From: Amyelois transitella | Taxonomy: Eukaryota > Arthropoda > Insecta > Lepidoptera > Pyralidae | Direction of reading: 5' to 3' | Length of the DNA stretch: 64,000 nt | Assembly (NCBI RefSeq): GCF_032362555.1 | Contig: NC_083507.1 | Coordinates: 7,753,001-7,817,000 of the forward strand | Part shown: one piece after another, positions 1 through 14,792 of the stretch | Layout of the letters: each line of letters opens with the position of its first letter | How positions within the stretch are numbered: position 1 is the first letter of the stretch | Position numbers and translations under genes: made by a program | Notes under the pieces: generated by a model | Seen by the model: the letters and a program-made list of their open reading frames with translations, nothing else | What the model was told of the DNA's origin: nothing | The model's database searches: none

Positions 1-2619
1 AAAAAATCTATATTTATTTCTGAAGTACAAACCACTCATCACAAACCTTTAAATGCACTTAACGAACGAAATAAAGGAAAAAAGTGAAAGTTTGATCTGG
101 TGGTGGAGAAAGAAATAAAACAGTTTATATGCTTTCCTTATTTATTTATGAGGTTTACATTATGTATTTATTTTGTTTGTTGATAAATTTATCTTGAATC
201 TTTCGGCATTTGAAGGCTATCAAATGTCAAATTTTGTGACAGTGATAAAAATAACAATGAAAATAGACGAAACAAAGAGGCAAATAAATCTATCCTTCAA
301 AGTAAATACTGAATAAGTTGTAGAGTGCCTAAATAAAAATCAATCACGCCTCTTCCGGAAAGAAGGCAGAGAATCTTTGCATTCTTCTTTTGCTAAATAC
401 ACACCTATAACTCTGCACGCACACTCGTCGGTTAAGTCGTGGTAAGTACTTGATACATAAATAGATATAAAAGTTTCACAAAATAAAATAATATGGGATG
501 CGCCCACCTTATTTCTATGCAAAAATATTATGCTGGTAATAACCTACTTATATAATATGCAATTTCAGATTAAGTCCGCATTTTGGTACAAGCGTTCCTT
601 GGTACTCACAAATACCAAATCAAAAGGTGTGCTCACAGACGAGTAGATAGTTTTTAAAAGTAGATATGATAATTTATCGTATCTTTGCCAAAGAACGCGC
701 CTAGTAGAATGTAGTATTCTACCACATATTCGAGTCAACTCAAAAGACCAGAAAGAATGTTTCACAACATGCAACTCAAACAATGAAACAAGTTTCTATG
801 TAAAAATAAATGTTTATTTCTAAAATCATGCATACTTCTTATCAACTAATATACAAGTCTTCTATGATTTTATCACTGGTATGGGTATATCTATGTTAAT
901 TCATCAAACAAGTATACAATATAAAAATAATGATTTATAATGTACCTAGGTATTTCTTGTGCAAATTTTTACCCATGATTCATACAAAATAGTAGTCGAA
1001 ATGCACAACAGTTGTGAACAATTCACAAAATATACCTATGAGAAATATATATATATTTATACCATTATTCTAAGGCCGCCTTTTACCTATTTTGTATGAA
1101 GGTATATGTTAACACCTGTATTTTGATTGGTGCAGTACTAACAAACCAATGAGAAGCAAAATTATATTTCTAACGGATAATCAACTACTTTCATATTTTG
1201 ATGAATTTGGCACATACACATAAGTAGACTAGACCTTCTGAGTTGATAAAGGTTAATTATTTTCTGAGGGAAGCTACAGGCAAAAGACTGGTATGAAATA
1301 GGTTACATACATCACTAAACTTTAAGTTGCAAAAATATTCGAACTAAAAAACTAGGTTTCTTCGTCATTTATATGTAAACTTTTCAAAACACATTGTATA
1401 TTAGCAGTATAAACATATAGTAGCAGGTTAAAGTAGTCATGCAAATCAATATATAAAAAATGCGCATGCACCGCACTCATTTATCATTCGAATTATGTTT
1501 CAAGTATAATTACAAAGAGTTCTTATCGATCACTACTAACTAATATTACTAGGGACAAATAATTTATGACGCTGCAAACAATTTGCATAGTACTCGATGT
1601 TAGCATTAGCGTGTGATCGAATAAAAAGATGCACACTTCTCATAACAATTTTTAGGAAAATCCAAAATAAAAAAAATAGAAAATTAAATAATTGATTATT
1701 ATAACATATTTTGCCTATTTGTTTGAGCATTATAATAAAAATTATTGGCCTAGCGAACCGAGTCATTTTATAACTCAACTTACCAATTACACCCAATTCT
1801 GGAATATTTTGCTTAGGACGTATATTTCCCAACTTAATGACGTCTTTATTGAGTTGTTTAAGTACCAAGTAACAGGATTGACATGCGATCCTCGTTCGCC
1901 TCTTAAATTAAAAAGGGAAAATATACAAGACTGTCATCAGACCTTTCATGCTGTATGGAGCTGAGTGTTGGGCAACGAAAGCGACGGATGAAAGGAAACT
2001 GCATGCAAGTGAGATGCGAATATTACGATGGATGTGTGACAAGAATGGATAATATACATAATGAGTATATAAGAGGAAGTATGAAAGTAGCGCCAATACT
2101 TATAAAGATGTATGGTAATAAGCTAGGTTGGCCGGACACATCAGGAGAGGAAGGTCATGTTACGAAAAAGCCTTAAATATGGAATTTAAAGGTTTAAGAA
2201 ATAGGGGAAGATCGAAAAAGAGTTGGATGGACGGCGTAAAGGATAGTATGAGGAGAAAGGGAGTAACCAGTGAGATGGCAATTGACAGAATTGGAAAAAA
2301 AAACTAACATACTGTGCCGACCCCACGTAGACAGTGGGAAAAGGTAACGACAAAGAAGAAGATTGTGTTGTTGAAGGTTTAACGTCTTAATTGTATTTTT
2401 TAAGGTTTTAATGAGGTTTGTTATACAAAGAATTAAGTGCCAACAAATTAGTCCATCAGTCTATACCACGCATGACTTGTAAAATCAGACTCGTATCATT
2501 CATTGTAATATCCAATATATGGCATATTAATTACAATAATATTTCATCTAATACTATCTATAGGGAAATTTGATAGAAATTAATATATCTATAAAAAAGT
2601 TCTCGCATTTTTCTTAAAT
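1..2619. other. Left flank and Idh 3' region
   Basis: This stretch is AT-rich and contains no gene I can support. It must include the 3' untranslated region of the minus-strand isocitrate dehydrogenase gene, which stops at 2620. A decayed LINE fragment occupies about 1935-2360. Around 347-400 a short segment resembles, in degraded form, the tail of the LINE found at 32454 and 62496. Short open frames here have no recognisable domains. Confidence 0.6.
1935..2360 (+). mobile_element. Decayed LINE reverse-transcriptase 3' fragment
   Basis: Translation near 1947-2045 gives the run LYGAECWATK followed by EMRILRWMCD, a pattern typical of the C-terminal part of RTE-like non-LTR reverse transcriptases. 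The line then continues with GRPR-like and DGVKD-like remnants and ends near an A/G-rich tail at about 2340-2365. The frame is interrupted, so this is an old 5'-truncated copy. It belongs to a different lineage from the LINEs at 32454 and 62496, because the wording of the shared motif differs clearly. Confidence 0.6.
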
Positions 2620-5600
2620 TCACTTAGTGAGTTTGCGCTCGAGTTGGTCGGCGATGGCTAGCAGGAAGTCCTCAGTGTTTAAGTACATGCCTTCCTTGGT
2701 GTTGGCTAGCCCGTGTATGCAGATCACCAAATCTTTGGTCATCTTGCCGCCGTCAATGCATTCTACACATGCCTGTTGAAAAATAAGACATTAATCGATA
2801 GCCAAGAAGATGAATTTGTCTATGTGATTGTTATTGTGCGTCCATTCTGCAAAAAATTTACCTATCTACTAAAAAGTAATGTATAAAACTAATACACACA
2901 CGAACTCACTTTTGGTAAGTATATTTTTTCCAGTAAAGAGTAAATTTAAGCTCATAAAACGTATAATGATGAATTTTGTCCCAAATACATAGTCTACTTA
3001 GTCTATTACAACTAATTTTACAAAGTTGTCAAGACCAAAGTTATTTATTATTTCGTTTTGCAGTCTCGATTTTACAATCTATATCAGTTATAATAATTAA
3101 ATGTGGCTGTAAATAACAGCTTATATCTTGATTAATAAGATAATGCAGGCCGGTTAATAAAACTCATCAATCAATTATTATTTGATGTTATACGGAAATA
3201 TACTGAAATCAATTAAGTACTTAACTATGGCGATTTCATTGTAAATATGACGATAAAAGTCTGCTGGGTAACTTTATCTACATATGTACGGTATTTCCAA
3301 GACTATAAGATTGTAGTTTATACATATACATACATATAATTACGTCTATATCCCTTGCGGGGTAGTTAAGTTTAGTAATTGTAGTAGTTTTTATGATAAA
3401 ATATATAAATCAACACCTGCTTGTACGAGAAGAATATTACAAATCCCGATTGGAATAAGTCCGGCATAGTACCTGCATATTCTTCTAAATCCAAGGACTG
3501 TTCTATTTTTGTTCCATTTCTTTTTATGTACAATAAAGAGTTTACAAACAAACTTCGAAACCCACCAAAATAAACTAAAATATCCCCGTCGCCAAGGCTC
3601 ATCAAACGAACTATCGCGGTGCCGAAATTGTCGATCCCTATCGACCGTTTTTATAGGAAAAAAAATTTGGGTAAAATTATGGGAAAAACTAATTTTCCTG
3701 GGTGTGGGACCTTAATAGATTTATTACCCCTGTGCCTAAACTTTTAATTTCATCAAAATCGTTAGAGGTGTTTTTAAGAACACGAGTTAGAAGAGAGAAC
3801 AAATATTGCTCGTTTAAAAGTATAGGATATTCAGAAAGGCCGACGTAGATGGTATCGACCATTCCATGATTGTACTCCTAGTTTGGTATCAATGGGCAAC
3901 CAAGACAAAGTAAAATGCAAAATGTTGGTAAGTAGGGTTCTATCAAATAGTAGTCCATATTTTTATGACAGAAAACGAGTAATTTAACTAAATTAAAGTA
4001 TATTAAAGTACATCATATTGATAGGCTACAACAAAAAACGAATATTTAATTAAACATACCTCTTCCAAAGCCAATGCGAAGCGCTCCAGGTCAGGCGTGT
4101 TATCCAGCTTGGCGCGGTGTATGAGTCCCCTGGTCCAGGCGTAGATGGAAGCCACTGGGTTGGTGGACGTGGGCTTCCCTTGCTGGTGCATACGGTAGTG
4201 TCGCGTCACGGTGCCGTGGGCAGCTTCCGACTCCACCGTTTTGCCGTCCGGGCACATCAGGACAGACGTCATCATACCTAGGGATCCGTAGCCCTGGGAA
4301 GACAAAAGAGATATTATAGAGAGTTAACGTTTATTTGACGTAAAAGGTACAACTGATTATATGAAATATCTGGTTTCAGAATCAGAAGAAGAATTATTAT
4401 GACATTATAAAGTGAGTCTGTAATAGTGAAGTGGTCGCTACTACTTAACTGCGCTAGTAAAAAACAAATTCATTCCGAATATTGTATGTAAAGAGTAAAG
4501 TAGGTAATAAGAATTACTGTGCTTAACTAAATTACTTAACTAAATACATTTTTTTTTAGTTCTAAAACCATTATTATATATGTACATAGATTGATAGCAT
4601 AAACGAGAAAATATTGCAGTGATCGTCAACACTAAGAATATAAATAAAACTGTATAATTGCATAAGTTTTATATAACTATATATAACTCAGGGCATAGTC
4701 TACATGTCAATTTATCTAGCCCAGTTACTTCAACCCCGTTGTGTGGTATAATTTGACACCAGTAAATATCGCGTGTCAGTCTCGTTGCGTAATATTTATG
4801 ATAGAATTACAAGTGCTATGGCCAGCTCTAAATACCACTTTAATATAATCCCACAAACTGAATGTTGCATCGTACCCATACTTTAATTTAACTTAAGGAG
4901 TAATTTACACGTCCTTCCTCAAGTTCGATCGATCGAATTTGACTCTTTCTACCATAGAAATCGGTAAGTATAATAAATTATTCCAATTAAATATTACGAC
5001 TTTTGACCAGATTGTTGAGGCTTTGACCTTCTGGTCAAAGCCTCATCAATCCGGTCAAAGTCCAAACTAACGCAATTGTTTCAATCTTAACATAAATCCC
5101 TAATTCAAAGTATAATTGTATAATTCTAATGCAGATCAACGCTTTGGTGCCTTTGGTTGAAAACTGAGTAACTATACTCGATTATGTGTCGACCTAATTT
5201 GATAAAACGAGTTTGTTTTAGTTTACTTGAAAATGAAAAGCGTCTGTGTAGTTTTAAACTGTTTTATAGGGTAAACGTGAATGTATGTATGAGTGGATGT
5301 TCATGTACGTATTTTATGAGATTTTTATAACTTCCTTCAAAATATTTTTTATTGAAATCGGTCATCGAAAATACGTTGAATGTGTATGCCGATATGTGCA
5401 ATGTTTTGGCAAACTTTGATGGCCGTTACTTCGAAAACATTTGATATTCAATTTCGTCCCTTACGACGTCCTCAAGAAAAAATTCACTAGTCATATTCTC
5501 ATATTCTGTGGCAAACACATAGAGATATGACTGAAGGCTAGGTTGAGAATTAATTTTGCAATTACCTCGTACGTAGCCATCATGTCTCCGGATATCACAA

Positions 5601-8600
5601 CGTTAACATAACCTATTACCGATTTAAATCCTCACTGTTTTCTAGGTATACCTGAGCCACGATATCCGACTGCACGTCGCCGTCGTAGTTCTTGCAGGCC
5701 CACACGAACCCGCCCGAGCTCTTGATCGCCTGCGCCACCATGTCGTCAATAAGCCGGTGCTCGTACCAGATCTTGGCGTCGTCGAACTGCTTTTTGTAGT
5801 CCCTGGCAAATATCATATTTTAATACTAAATCAAATCATTTAAATTACTGTTCGTCGAAAAAGATTGATTTTGTCATGTGTATTAGATTTGTAAAGAAGA
5901 ACCACAAAAGAAATAAAAACAGTACAATTTGGCAACTTATAGGTACCTACTTTTGGAATATTTCTTCGAATATGTCCTTAAAACGACCGTCGTAGCGCTT
6001 GAGAATTGTATTCTTTGTAGACAAGTAAAGAGGCATTTTCTTTTGCAGCGCCACCTGGACAAATGTAAATACAATGGCAGTTTATTTACTAAAATATAAC
6101 AAAAAAAAAACTTAATAATATAAACGTATTTGTGACCCAAAAAACCTTCAGACTAAAGGTAAATAAATACTTTTTGATAAAAGTGACAATGAACTAAAAA
6201 CAAAAATGTTGTAACTGAAATAAGTTTACTACTTTTTGGACTTAAGTAATTACTTGCTACCTTTCACTCTGGCGACACCTACATAATAATCTTAATTTTG
6301 AAAATCTATGCTACATTGTAGTGTACCTTTCCTTTTTTACCTAAAAAACACCTGTTGAATTGTTAAAAGTTAATTTACTAAAAAGCACCTGTTTCTATTT
6401 TCGTCAGAAGATAAACTCACTTGAAAACTAGAATGTGCGAAGGAGCGGATAGATTCATCTGTATTGTACATTCCCTGGGCCACTCCGGGGGTTTTGAAGT
6501 CGAACAACAGATACTTCTGAACGGTGCCGTCCGCTGCCGTGTATACCATTTCCACCTGAACAAAAAAAAGAAGACTCATAAACTTGTTATTTTAACCAGT
6601 CAAGTGTCTCATAAGAAACAAACAGCATTCCTGTTTGAATTATATGCCACTGGCTGATTTAACATTATCAGTCACAACGATTAAAACAACATTCCAAATT
6701 TGATAAAAGTGCCGTTCAATGAGCCTGGCCATTACGCTGTTAAAAGTTATTGTAAATGTACTGGTATGTAGGATAACATTTAAACTTGGAATGTAGGTAT
6801 GTGGGATAAAGAAAAATATTACTTTTTATTCACCATAATAACAAAAAGTCTACTTTTAAATCACTCAAACCCAGTAAAAAAAATCAGAAATCTTTGTTTG
6901 CGTGATTTAGATTCTTCTGCTGACAGGGCTTAGATTGGCTGAGCACGACATTTTCATCGCTTCAAAAGATTTCACGGATTAGAGTATAAATACAACCTCC
7001 GAGTCAAATCATCGGAGCCGCGGTTCCCCAGATATAACACCTCGCCTGGCGGAAAATCTACCCTTTGGCAGCGGTCGAGCCCGAAACATCGCTCCCGCTA
7101 CAATATTTATAGGTACGAATGGTATTTCTAAATCTATAAATAATCCATTAATTTTGGTGTTCTAGCCTATCTTAAATCTTAAGAATAAAAACCAAAAAAT
7201 AAAATAAAACCGTTTAACTTAAAAAGTTTTTTTACCTATTTTTTTATTTTTTGGTTTTTAGTACATTTATATTAAACATTGCAATGTATGTTTAACATAA
7301 AACCGTTTAACTTAAAAAGTTTTTTTACCTATTTTTATTTGTTTTTGTAACGAATAAACTCAAAAACTACTGGACCGATTTGAATGAAATTTGGCACAGG
7401 GATAGACTTAACCTTCAGGATTTTATCCCACTGCTTAGATTTTAATTTTGAATAGTAAATTGTATTCTACTTGTTGAGACCTTTCATTTGATACCCATGT
7501 TGATGGGATTGATAAAACCTAAGTTATCCGCCATTTTGTAGAGGCCGCCATCTTGGATTTCAATTTTTTGTAGTATATTGTATTCTGCTTGTTGAGCCCT
7601 TTCATTTGATACCCATATTGATGGGATTAATGAAACCTAAATTATCCGCCATTTTGTAACGGCGGCCATCTTGAATTTATAATGATAATGAATAAACATA
7701 ATTATATTGTCACCAAAATCCAAAGTGTATACAAAATTTCAGATTAATCGGTTGACAGGAAGAGGGTGAAATTTGAATTACTAAATTTGACCCAAGAATA
7801 AATAAAACAAACGGGGTTTACGGGGTGAGCTAAATAAAACCGTTTAAAAACAGTGGATCATACTGTTTTGAAACAGCAAACCCTACTTATGACACAAATC
7901 ATTTTATATCTTATACAATCAATCGAATCAATGTTCCTATACCACTCCACATGTATGGCTTCTGTGAATGACTCGAGAAAAATCTTTAATTAGCCGTATT
8001 CCCATGTCAGGCATCTCTGTATGAACCCTTTTAATAATGTCCCTACATTTATCAGTATGTATTTTGGACAATAACATTTATTGTATTTGTCTTAGTAGCA
8101 TAGGTATTCCATGATTAATATTGTGCGCTTGCATATTTTAAGCAGGGAATTATGTTAGGACGAATATGCTTTTCGTTGACTTATTGTATATATATAGATA
8201 ATACACACACAAAAATGTAGAACTATTATGCAAATAAATGCTTTGATTTAAAATAACTTACTTTCCCCGGCTTAGGCACCACGAAATCCTGCGCCTTGTA
8301 CTGGTCCCCGTGAGCGTGGCGGCCGATGACGATGGGCTTGGTCCAGCCCGGGATCACGCGCGGGATGCTCTGGCACAGAATGGGTTCTCTAAACACGGTG
8401 CCGCCGAGGATATTGCGGATCGTCCCGTTTGGACTCAGCCACATCTTCTTCAGTTTGAATTCTGTGATATGAATGTAATTCTAATTTCAGTACCTAGGTA
8501 GGCAACTAGGCGGACTCCAGAACCCGAACTATAGTGGTGGAGGGTGCAAGTAGGAACACGTAAACATATGTAATAGAATAACTTCCACAAATATTTTTTT

Positions 8601-11600
8601 AAACCAAAATCTGAATGTTGTTTATTTTACTATGATAGGTGTCTTTGTTCAGGCGGGAGTTATTTCGTATAAACCTAACTTTTCAAGTGGAGGATCATGT
8701 TTACAAGGGCAACTTGCGGAGTCCACCCCAAAAAGGGAGGACGCAACCGGTACTAAGGCCAGGTGAGTGATGATTATATTTTTTAAGTACTTGTTCAATT
8801 GACTGGGTGGAATACTAATGTATTACAAGTATGTGTTTTGTCGCCTTCACGATCATATCTCCTGAAAATAATTATGATGTTCTGTGGTCAACCTTCATTC
8901 CAGAACCAGACTATTAAACATTGAAACAACAGACAAATTAAGCCAATGAGTGCCGTTATGTATGTACTTGTACTCGAGACAAAATAAATGCAATCCACAA
9001 TGAAAAAAGAAAAACTAAATTTATGAAAATTAAAGAAAGAATACCACGCAAGAAAGTAATTTTTTATAGACCTATAGCGAAAAATGTCTTTTCCGGTACG
9101 ATATCAGTACCTACATACGCTCCAATTGGCTCATTTATTGTTCTGATAAAGTTCTGTAGTTCATAACTAGGTATTAAACTGCATGGAGTCAATGCATTCC
9201 CTTCCATTTACCTAATTTCTTTTTCTCGACCCCATGGATAGGGCTACAGTATTTTGTACTTACTAATATAGTCCAGTTTTTCTTTACTACCAAAGCTTTG
9301 TCTCCTGCTTCAAAGAGGTCATGAGAGAGGCTAACTATTTTCTATAGGTTTGGTTCATCCTCACGTTAGTTTGCTGATTTAAATGTTACCTTCTACTCTC
9401 TGCTCATCAGGCGTGATAGTAGCGCATTTGATGCCTACATTATGCTTGAGGATGGCGTGTGCTGCGTCTATGGTCACTTGGTCGTCGGTGGCGTCTCGGT
9501 GCGGAAGTCCCAAGTCGAAATAGAGGCAATCTAACTGTTTCAAAACAGAATCACCATTATTATAATGTTATTTATTTATAGTCGTTGTACATTGTTATAT
9601 CTAATGCAGATAAGCATGTGTTTAGATTAAGTTAAACGTAAATTACAAACTTGCTCTAGTCGTGATGCTCATGACTATACGCGTGTTTTGATTTTGCTAA
9701 TATATTCAAATATTCCTCCAAGTTCACAAAAATTGGGGGCTTGTCCACATTAATTTTAAACTATACAGGCACACTCATTTTTGAGTACAGAAATAAATTG
9801 TTGTACCTAAAGATAGTCATCAGGTCGGCCAGAGGCATATTTGCAATACATTGGTGCAACGAACGAATTTATTTCTGAACTTAAAAAACGGGCGTGTCCA
9901 GTTTAAAACGAATGTGGATCCCAAATGCCAATGTATATATTTATCACATCAAGGCCATCGACCCCATCCCGACCGGTCTTGATTCATTTTTATTCGCAAG
10001 AACTCAAAAACTTTTTCATGCTCGGAGTCTTGGTCTCGAATGTAACTGAGGCATTTATAACGAAATTACTATTGTAAAAACTTATATACTTTTAATCTTT
10101 TGGAATTGAGGTTCTCTTGATAAACATATATTATCATGATATCAACGGTAGGAACCCGAGGTCTGCCTTTGACCGCACGACTCGGGAGTAGATTTTTCAG
10201 GTTATAACAAGAAACGATTCCTAACCATCTGACCTCCCAAAATAGTGCAAATAGGAACCCCTCCAAACCTAACCTTGCTTGGATCATGTTTGTTGTAAGT
10301 ACAAGGAAAGTGCTATTTCCTTACGCACTTCTAAGGTTGACATTCAGGGGTAAGAGATGAAGTGATCATATTTTAAATGCTCAGCATTTAAAAGTACGTT
10401 TTTAAGCCACATAGTACGTTTTTAACATTGTAAATACATAAAATATTTTTATTAATGAGATATAATTAGGTATTATTATGTGTATACGGATTTCAGTGAT
10501 TAAAAATACCACTAGGGCACACGAGATGTGATAACAATAAATAAACCAATATTATTGTTATCACATCACCTAATTGACCTCTTTGTTTTTTTAATCAAGT
10601 GACCTTAAATTTTATGAGGAGGATCTTAATGACCATTAACGGATGTGACAACGACGTATCTAATGAAATAACAGCTTACAAATATGTAATTGGTAAATTA
10701 CATATGCAGTTTGAAATATATATAACTTTTTCGGATTTTCTTTTTTATTTTCCTTTGCAAAACAAACTACAAAGTGCTACTAAAGATGACTCAGAGCATG
10801 TACAGTATCACTTGCATGCTGTGTTTACCAGACTACCATCTAAAAAAAATATCTACACAACAAACTATATTTTCGATTAATCGCCCTTGCCTGAGAATTA
10901 TGTTATCCTTAAGGATTAATTATGATATCCTTAAGGGTCAATGTACAAATTCCCCTACTTGTAGTCCGGGCTTAAAAAGATCAATTCGACCAATTTTTTA
11001 TTTGGGGCAAGGACACAATGGAATTCAAATAACACACAGTTTAGTGTGCATCAAATGGAATTTCACCGTTAGAGCAATTAACTTGGCACGGTAAAAGCCG
11101 ATAAAATACAACAAATAAAGCTTAGAAATGATAACCAAACGATGATAATTTTGGTGTACTCAGTGATACGAAGTTACAACTGCCGTCGATTTGAGATAGC
11201 GGATACGTGACTATGCTGCTAATTATGTTTCGAGCATAACGGGATTTAAAGTTGCTTTAATTTTTTGACTGTTAAATAAAAATAAAACAACAAGTTCCTG
11301 CTTATAATAGCTTTCATCCGCAGCTCCACCCGCGTGAATTTTATTGAGTGGCTTGAAATTGTGTCAGATAAATTATATTTCATATATGGTTTAACATTTA
11401 TCAGCAACATTTCTTCATCAATATGGAGCAATCATTCAGGCCTTAAAATTGGTTAATTAATAATATAAGCCTTATTCAGACAAAATTACATTTTTCAAAC
11501 TTTTTATTTGTTGCTGCATCGACTCTGTGGGCCTCCTGCAATTACATATATGCAATTTCTCTCTGTCAGTTGCTTCTATCGTCCATGTGACACCAACTGT

Positions 11601-13096
11601 CTAACATCATCAATAGCTTTAACTTCATCCACTCATAATTTAATGGTTTACTGTGTTTTCTCTTTTTAATTCCCGTGTTAATTCCCCAATTCATCACTAG
11701 TTTTGAGCATTTTTAACAACCTCTAATTGTGTGCCTTGTCCTTTTCAGTTTTCTGCTGAATAACATTTTTTTTCATATATATACTATTATATATACTATC
11801 AAGAACACAGGTTGACAAAACATATATTTTTATGTCCAGTCATTTTGGTTAAGAGATAGGTACAATTTTATTTTGTAACGGTTTTTATTTCTGGTCATTA
11901 TTATGATTATTGTGAATTTGTAACCCACTATAATGAATAACACAAAATACATACTTTGATAGGTATTGATGAAAATATAATTTTATTTTTGTTGACTAAA
12001 ATTTATAACCACCTAAATTTCAATTATTCATACATTATAAAATTTTAATAGAATTATTGGTACTGGAAGAATTTACCTTTACATAGGGGAAAATCAACTT
12101 TTCTTTTATTTTTTCCCAGATGATGCGAGTCATTTCATCACCATCCATCTCCACAACGGGCTTGGAAGCCACCACTCTCTTAGCTGTAGCATCTAAGAAC
12201 ATTGAAAAACACATTAATAAAATAAAGAAAAAAGATTTTTTTTTGTTTTGCTTAGCAGCTCATAAAGTCAAAAGAATTTTTATGAAATAAGGCCGACTAG
12301 ACCTACATAAATTTTGAATTAATATCGACATATTTCTGCTGTAATGCAGTGGGTGGGAAAACTAAAATTCTATGTGGTCCCTCTGGTGGGTGAAGTAGGT
12401 AGATGCGAGGTGAGGTCACGGTGGTTCAGGAGTAACATACTTTTATTCTCAGAATGGGATTGCAGCAATATGTCTTGTTCAAAATTGATGTCAACCTATT
12501 ATCAAAACATAGTTAAGCTTGAGGAGGTAATCAACTTAACTGCAAATTAAAAAATGTGTAATGAGTAATTTGTTACAAAACTGTTTTTGGTAGACCTGTC
12601 ACATAATACCAACTGTGCCAGAGTTATGGGATTATTAGTCTTCAAAAGTCAAATATGAAGTGAAATTAATTTTGCTCAAGAATAATTAGAAGTTTGATGT
12701 GTATCAATGATGATTTAATCAAAGGTGATGTAGCAATATTAATTTGGGCAAACAATAAACTTTGAAAAGAAAAATAATACATACATAGGTTACATTCATA
12801 ACAAAATACAGTTATGCCTAGCTACCTAGATTTATACATGTCTGATTTTTTAATAATCGACAATCAGATAGGAAAGATATGTACAGACATCACATTTTAT
12901 TTCAATTATGTAAGTTTCCCGAACATGCAATAATAATATAAAATGTAACTTAAGAATTTGCAACAATTTCTTCAGGGGACAAGAGAGAAAAGTTACCTAA
13001 CCAATAAACTATGAACTGAAACTTACAGTTTCTTGCAGGCTTTAAAGAATATTCAGTCACATATTGGAATAGACGTCTTGAATTATTACCGGCCAT
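2620..13096 (-). CDS. Idh: Isocitrate dehydrogenase [NADP], mitochondrial
   Basis: Converts isocitrate to 2-oxoglutarate and CO2 while reducing NADP+, supplying matrix NADPH. Coding exons in transcript order: 13027-13096, 12077-12192, 9390-9534, 8262-8461, 6421-6555, 5951-6054, 5652-5802, 4060-4293, 2620-2772. They total 1308 nt, giving 435 aa, and every junction keeps phase with GT-AG borders. The first exon encodes a basic, hydroxylated leader ([11 protein letters not shown]...) absent from cytosolic IDH1, which points to the mitochondrial form. Family signatures follow: [41 protein letters not shown], the active-site arginine in [17 protein letters not shown] with its catalytic lysine, and DGDVQSD with metal-binding aspartates. 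No key residue is missing. The gene lies head to head with Nnt. Human IDH2 is 452 aa, so the length fits. Confidence 0.96.
3321..3368 (-). mobile_element. SINE-like tail fragment
   Basis: Only the tail of the common short retroelement is present: a TACATA run followed by the segment reading TTACGTCTATATCCCTTGCG. It lies in the last Idh intron. The copy is too short to say more. Confidence 0.6.
4998..5062. repeat. Imperfect hairpin in Idh intron
   Basis: The 12-base core GAGGCTTTGACC and its reverse complement face each other across 4 bases. Pairing extends outward with a few mismatches to arms of about 30 bases. It sits in the Idh intron between the exons at 4060 and 5652. It could be a remnant of a small palindromic transposable element; no terminal signature was recognised. 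Confidence 0.6.
7203..7855. repeat. Composite interspersed repeat with internal tandem units
   Basis: Two nested patterns are visible. A segment of about 40 bases beginning ATAAAACCGTTTAACTTAAA occurs at 7204 and again at 7298. Then a unit of about 118 bases (CATTTGATACCC ... CCGCCATTTTGTA) occurs twice in tandem, starting near 7461 and 7579, with a few differences. The stretch around 7365-7410 (CTACTGGACCGATTTGAATG) resembles the 3' region of repeats common in insects. A final ATAAAACCGTTTA lies at about 7835. The element is unclassified. Confidence 0.6.
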
Positions 13097-14792
13097 TGTA
13101 AATTTATATTCTTAAATTTACTGAAAATATTAATAATATTGTAAATGTACTGGTTTTTAAAACTTTAGCACCTACACCATTTATGAGCTAAAGTCACAAC
13201 ACAACTGTAATCATGTTCACTGTTATGTAGTAGTGAGTGAACAATACGTACAAATACATCGAATAGATAGTGGTGGTTTGTGTATGTATTGGTGTTGGGT
13301 AGTTGTGTTGGTTGACAGTACTGTTGTAGTAGTGTTGTCAACTCTGACAAATGATATAGTGAAGTGAAACTGCCAAATATATTATAATAATATAGTAGGT
13401 ACATATCGAACATCGATATTTTTTGTGAATAAATAATGTTTTTTTAAACATAACATTAAATAGAATATTGTTTATATCTAATCTAAGTTTTTATGCTTAA
13501 TTTGTGCAGTGATCATAATATTCAACCAAATTATTATTTAAAACATTATTTAACAACCAAGCTAAAGAGCATTACCTAGGTATATTTACTTTTAATTTCT
13601 GCATTTTAATGTAAGTGGTTAAATATTTTAATGCTATTAATAAAAGCACTTTTGTTGAAAATTTCACTTTACCTACATATAATTTGGTATGTACATCCTT
13701 ATTATAGTTCTTTTTGGTTACTTCTGCGATCATTTTTTTCTCTAAATGTATCATGCTAAGTATGTAATGTATCATTTGTAAGCTCTTAAAATGTATATAC
13801 CTAAGCAGTACCTAAAGAAATGGACTTTAGGCATGTGATAGACATAAACAAATGTATCTGACTGAAGGATATCTATAAATACTTTATTATTAATCTCTTA
13901 ATCACCTTCAATGCTTTTTTTGTCAGTTATTTTCTGCATATTTTTAGTCGTTATTTCCACAGCAATTTATGAAATTTAAAGAGATCTTGCTTCCTCCAAA
14001 TTATCTCTCTAATAGATCTCAGATATAGGAAACCTCTAAGGAAGTATACTTGCTTTTCACTATAAGTATGGAAGTATGGAAATATAAAAAAAACTAATAT
14101 CCATTCATCCAAATCATAAAATATTCAAAACCAGAAAGATAACGTTTTCCATTTTTATTGTTGGTTGATGCTATTTTGTTAGTTTCAACATCGGAATAGT
14201 GGAAACCAATTTAAAGAAAATAATTTTCACACAATTGATTTTCATCGCATCTCGTCGTATTGACATGTCACATCACTAGACCTGAACCAAACAAGCGATA
14301 GCTTGGTGCCGCCCCGCCGCCGCCGCGCCGATGAGATGAGCCGCCGGCACGGCAAGCTGCCGGTTGCACGTGTGTATTTTTGTAGCTACGTTTGTGTGTA
14401 CGAGAATATTTTTTGTATTTTTATACCTCCTCATCTCATAAAAACTACCAGGGATTCGGACCCAAAGACCCTTTCTACATACCTGGTGTATGCACCTCTC
14501 GTAAAATTATTCATGTTTGGTGATAACAGAGCGGTTACTGAACTTTAGTAAATTTACTTCTTGACAGGGTAAGTGTTTAATTTTTATAAAAATGTGTTTT
14601 TGTAGAATAATAATTTTCTTATATTGATATTTCTGGATCTCTACGGATGGGATATTATACTGAGGATTATTAAGTCGTAGGTAGTACCTACTCTAAGGAA
14701 TTGTTATGTGCTAGAGAAAGCCGCCTTTCATTTACCGATGGCTGTAATCTGATCGGTATGGTGTATATTAATTTGCTCATACTTTTTTAATG

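Noticed and set aside
1536-1868. 110-codon minus-strand open frame
   Set aside because: Lys/Ile/Phe-rich translation typical of AT-rich noncoding DNA, with no family resemblance.
14303-14548. Open frame beginning MVPPRRRRADEM in the Idh-Nnt spacer
   Set aside because: Composition reflects a GC-rich patch better explained as promoter or noncoding first exon; the rest of the frame is AT-rich nonsense.
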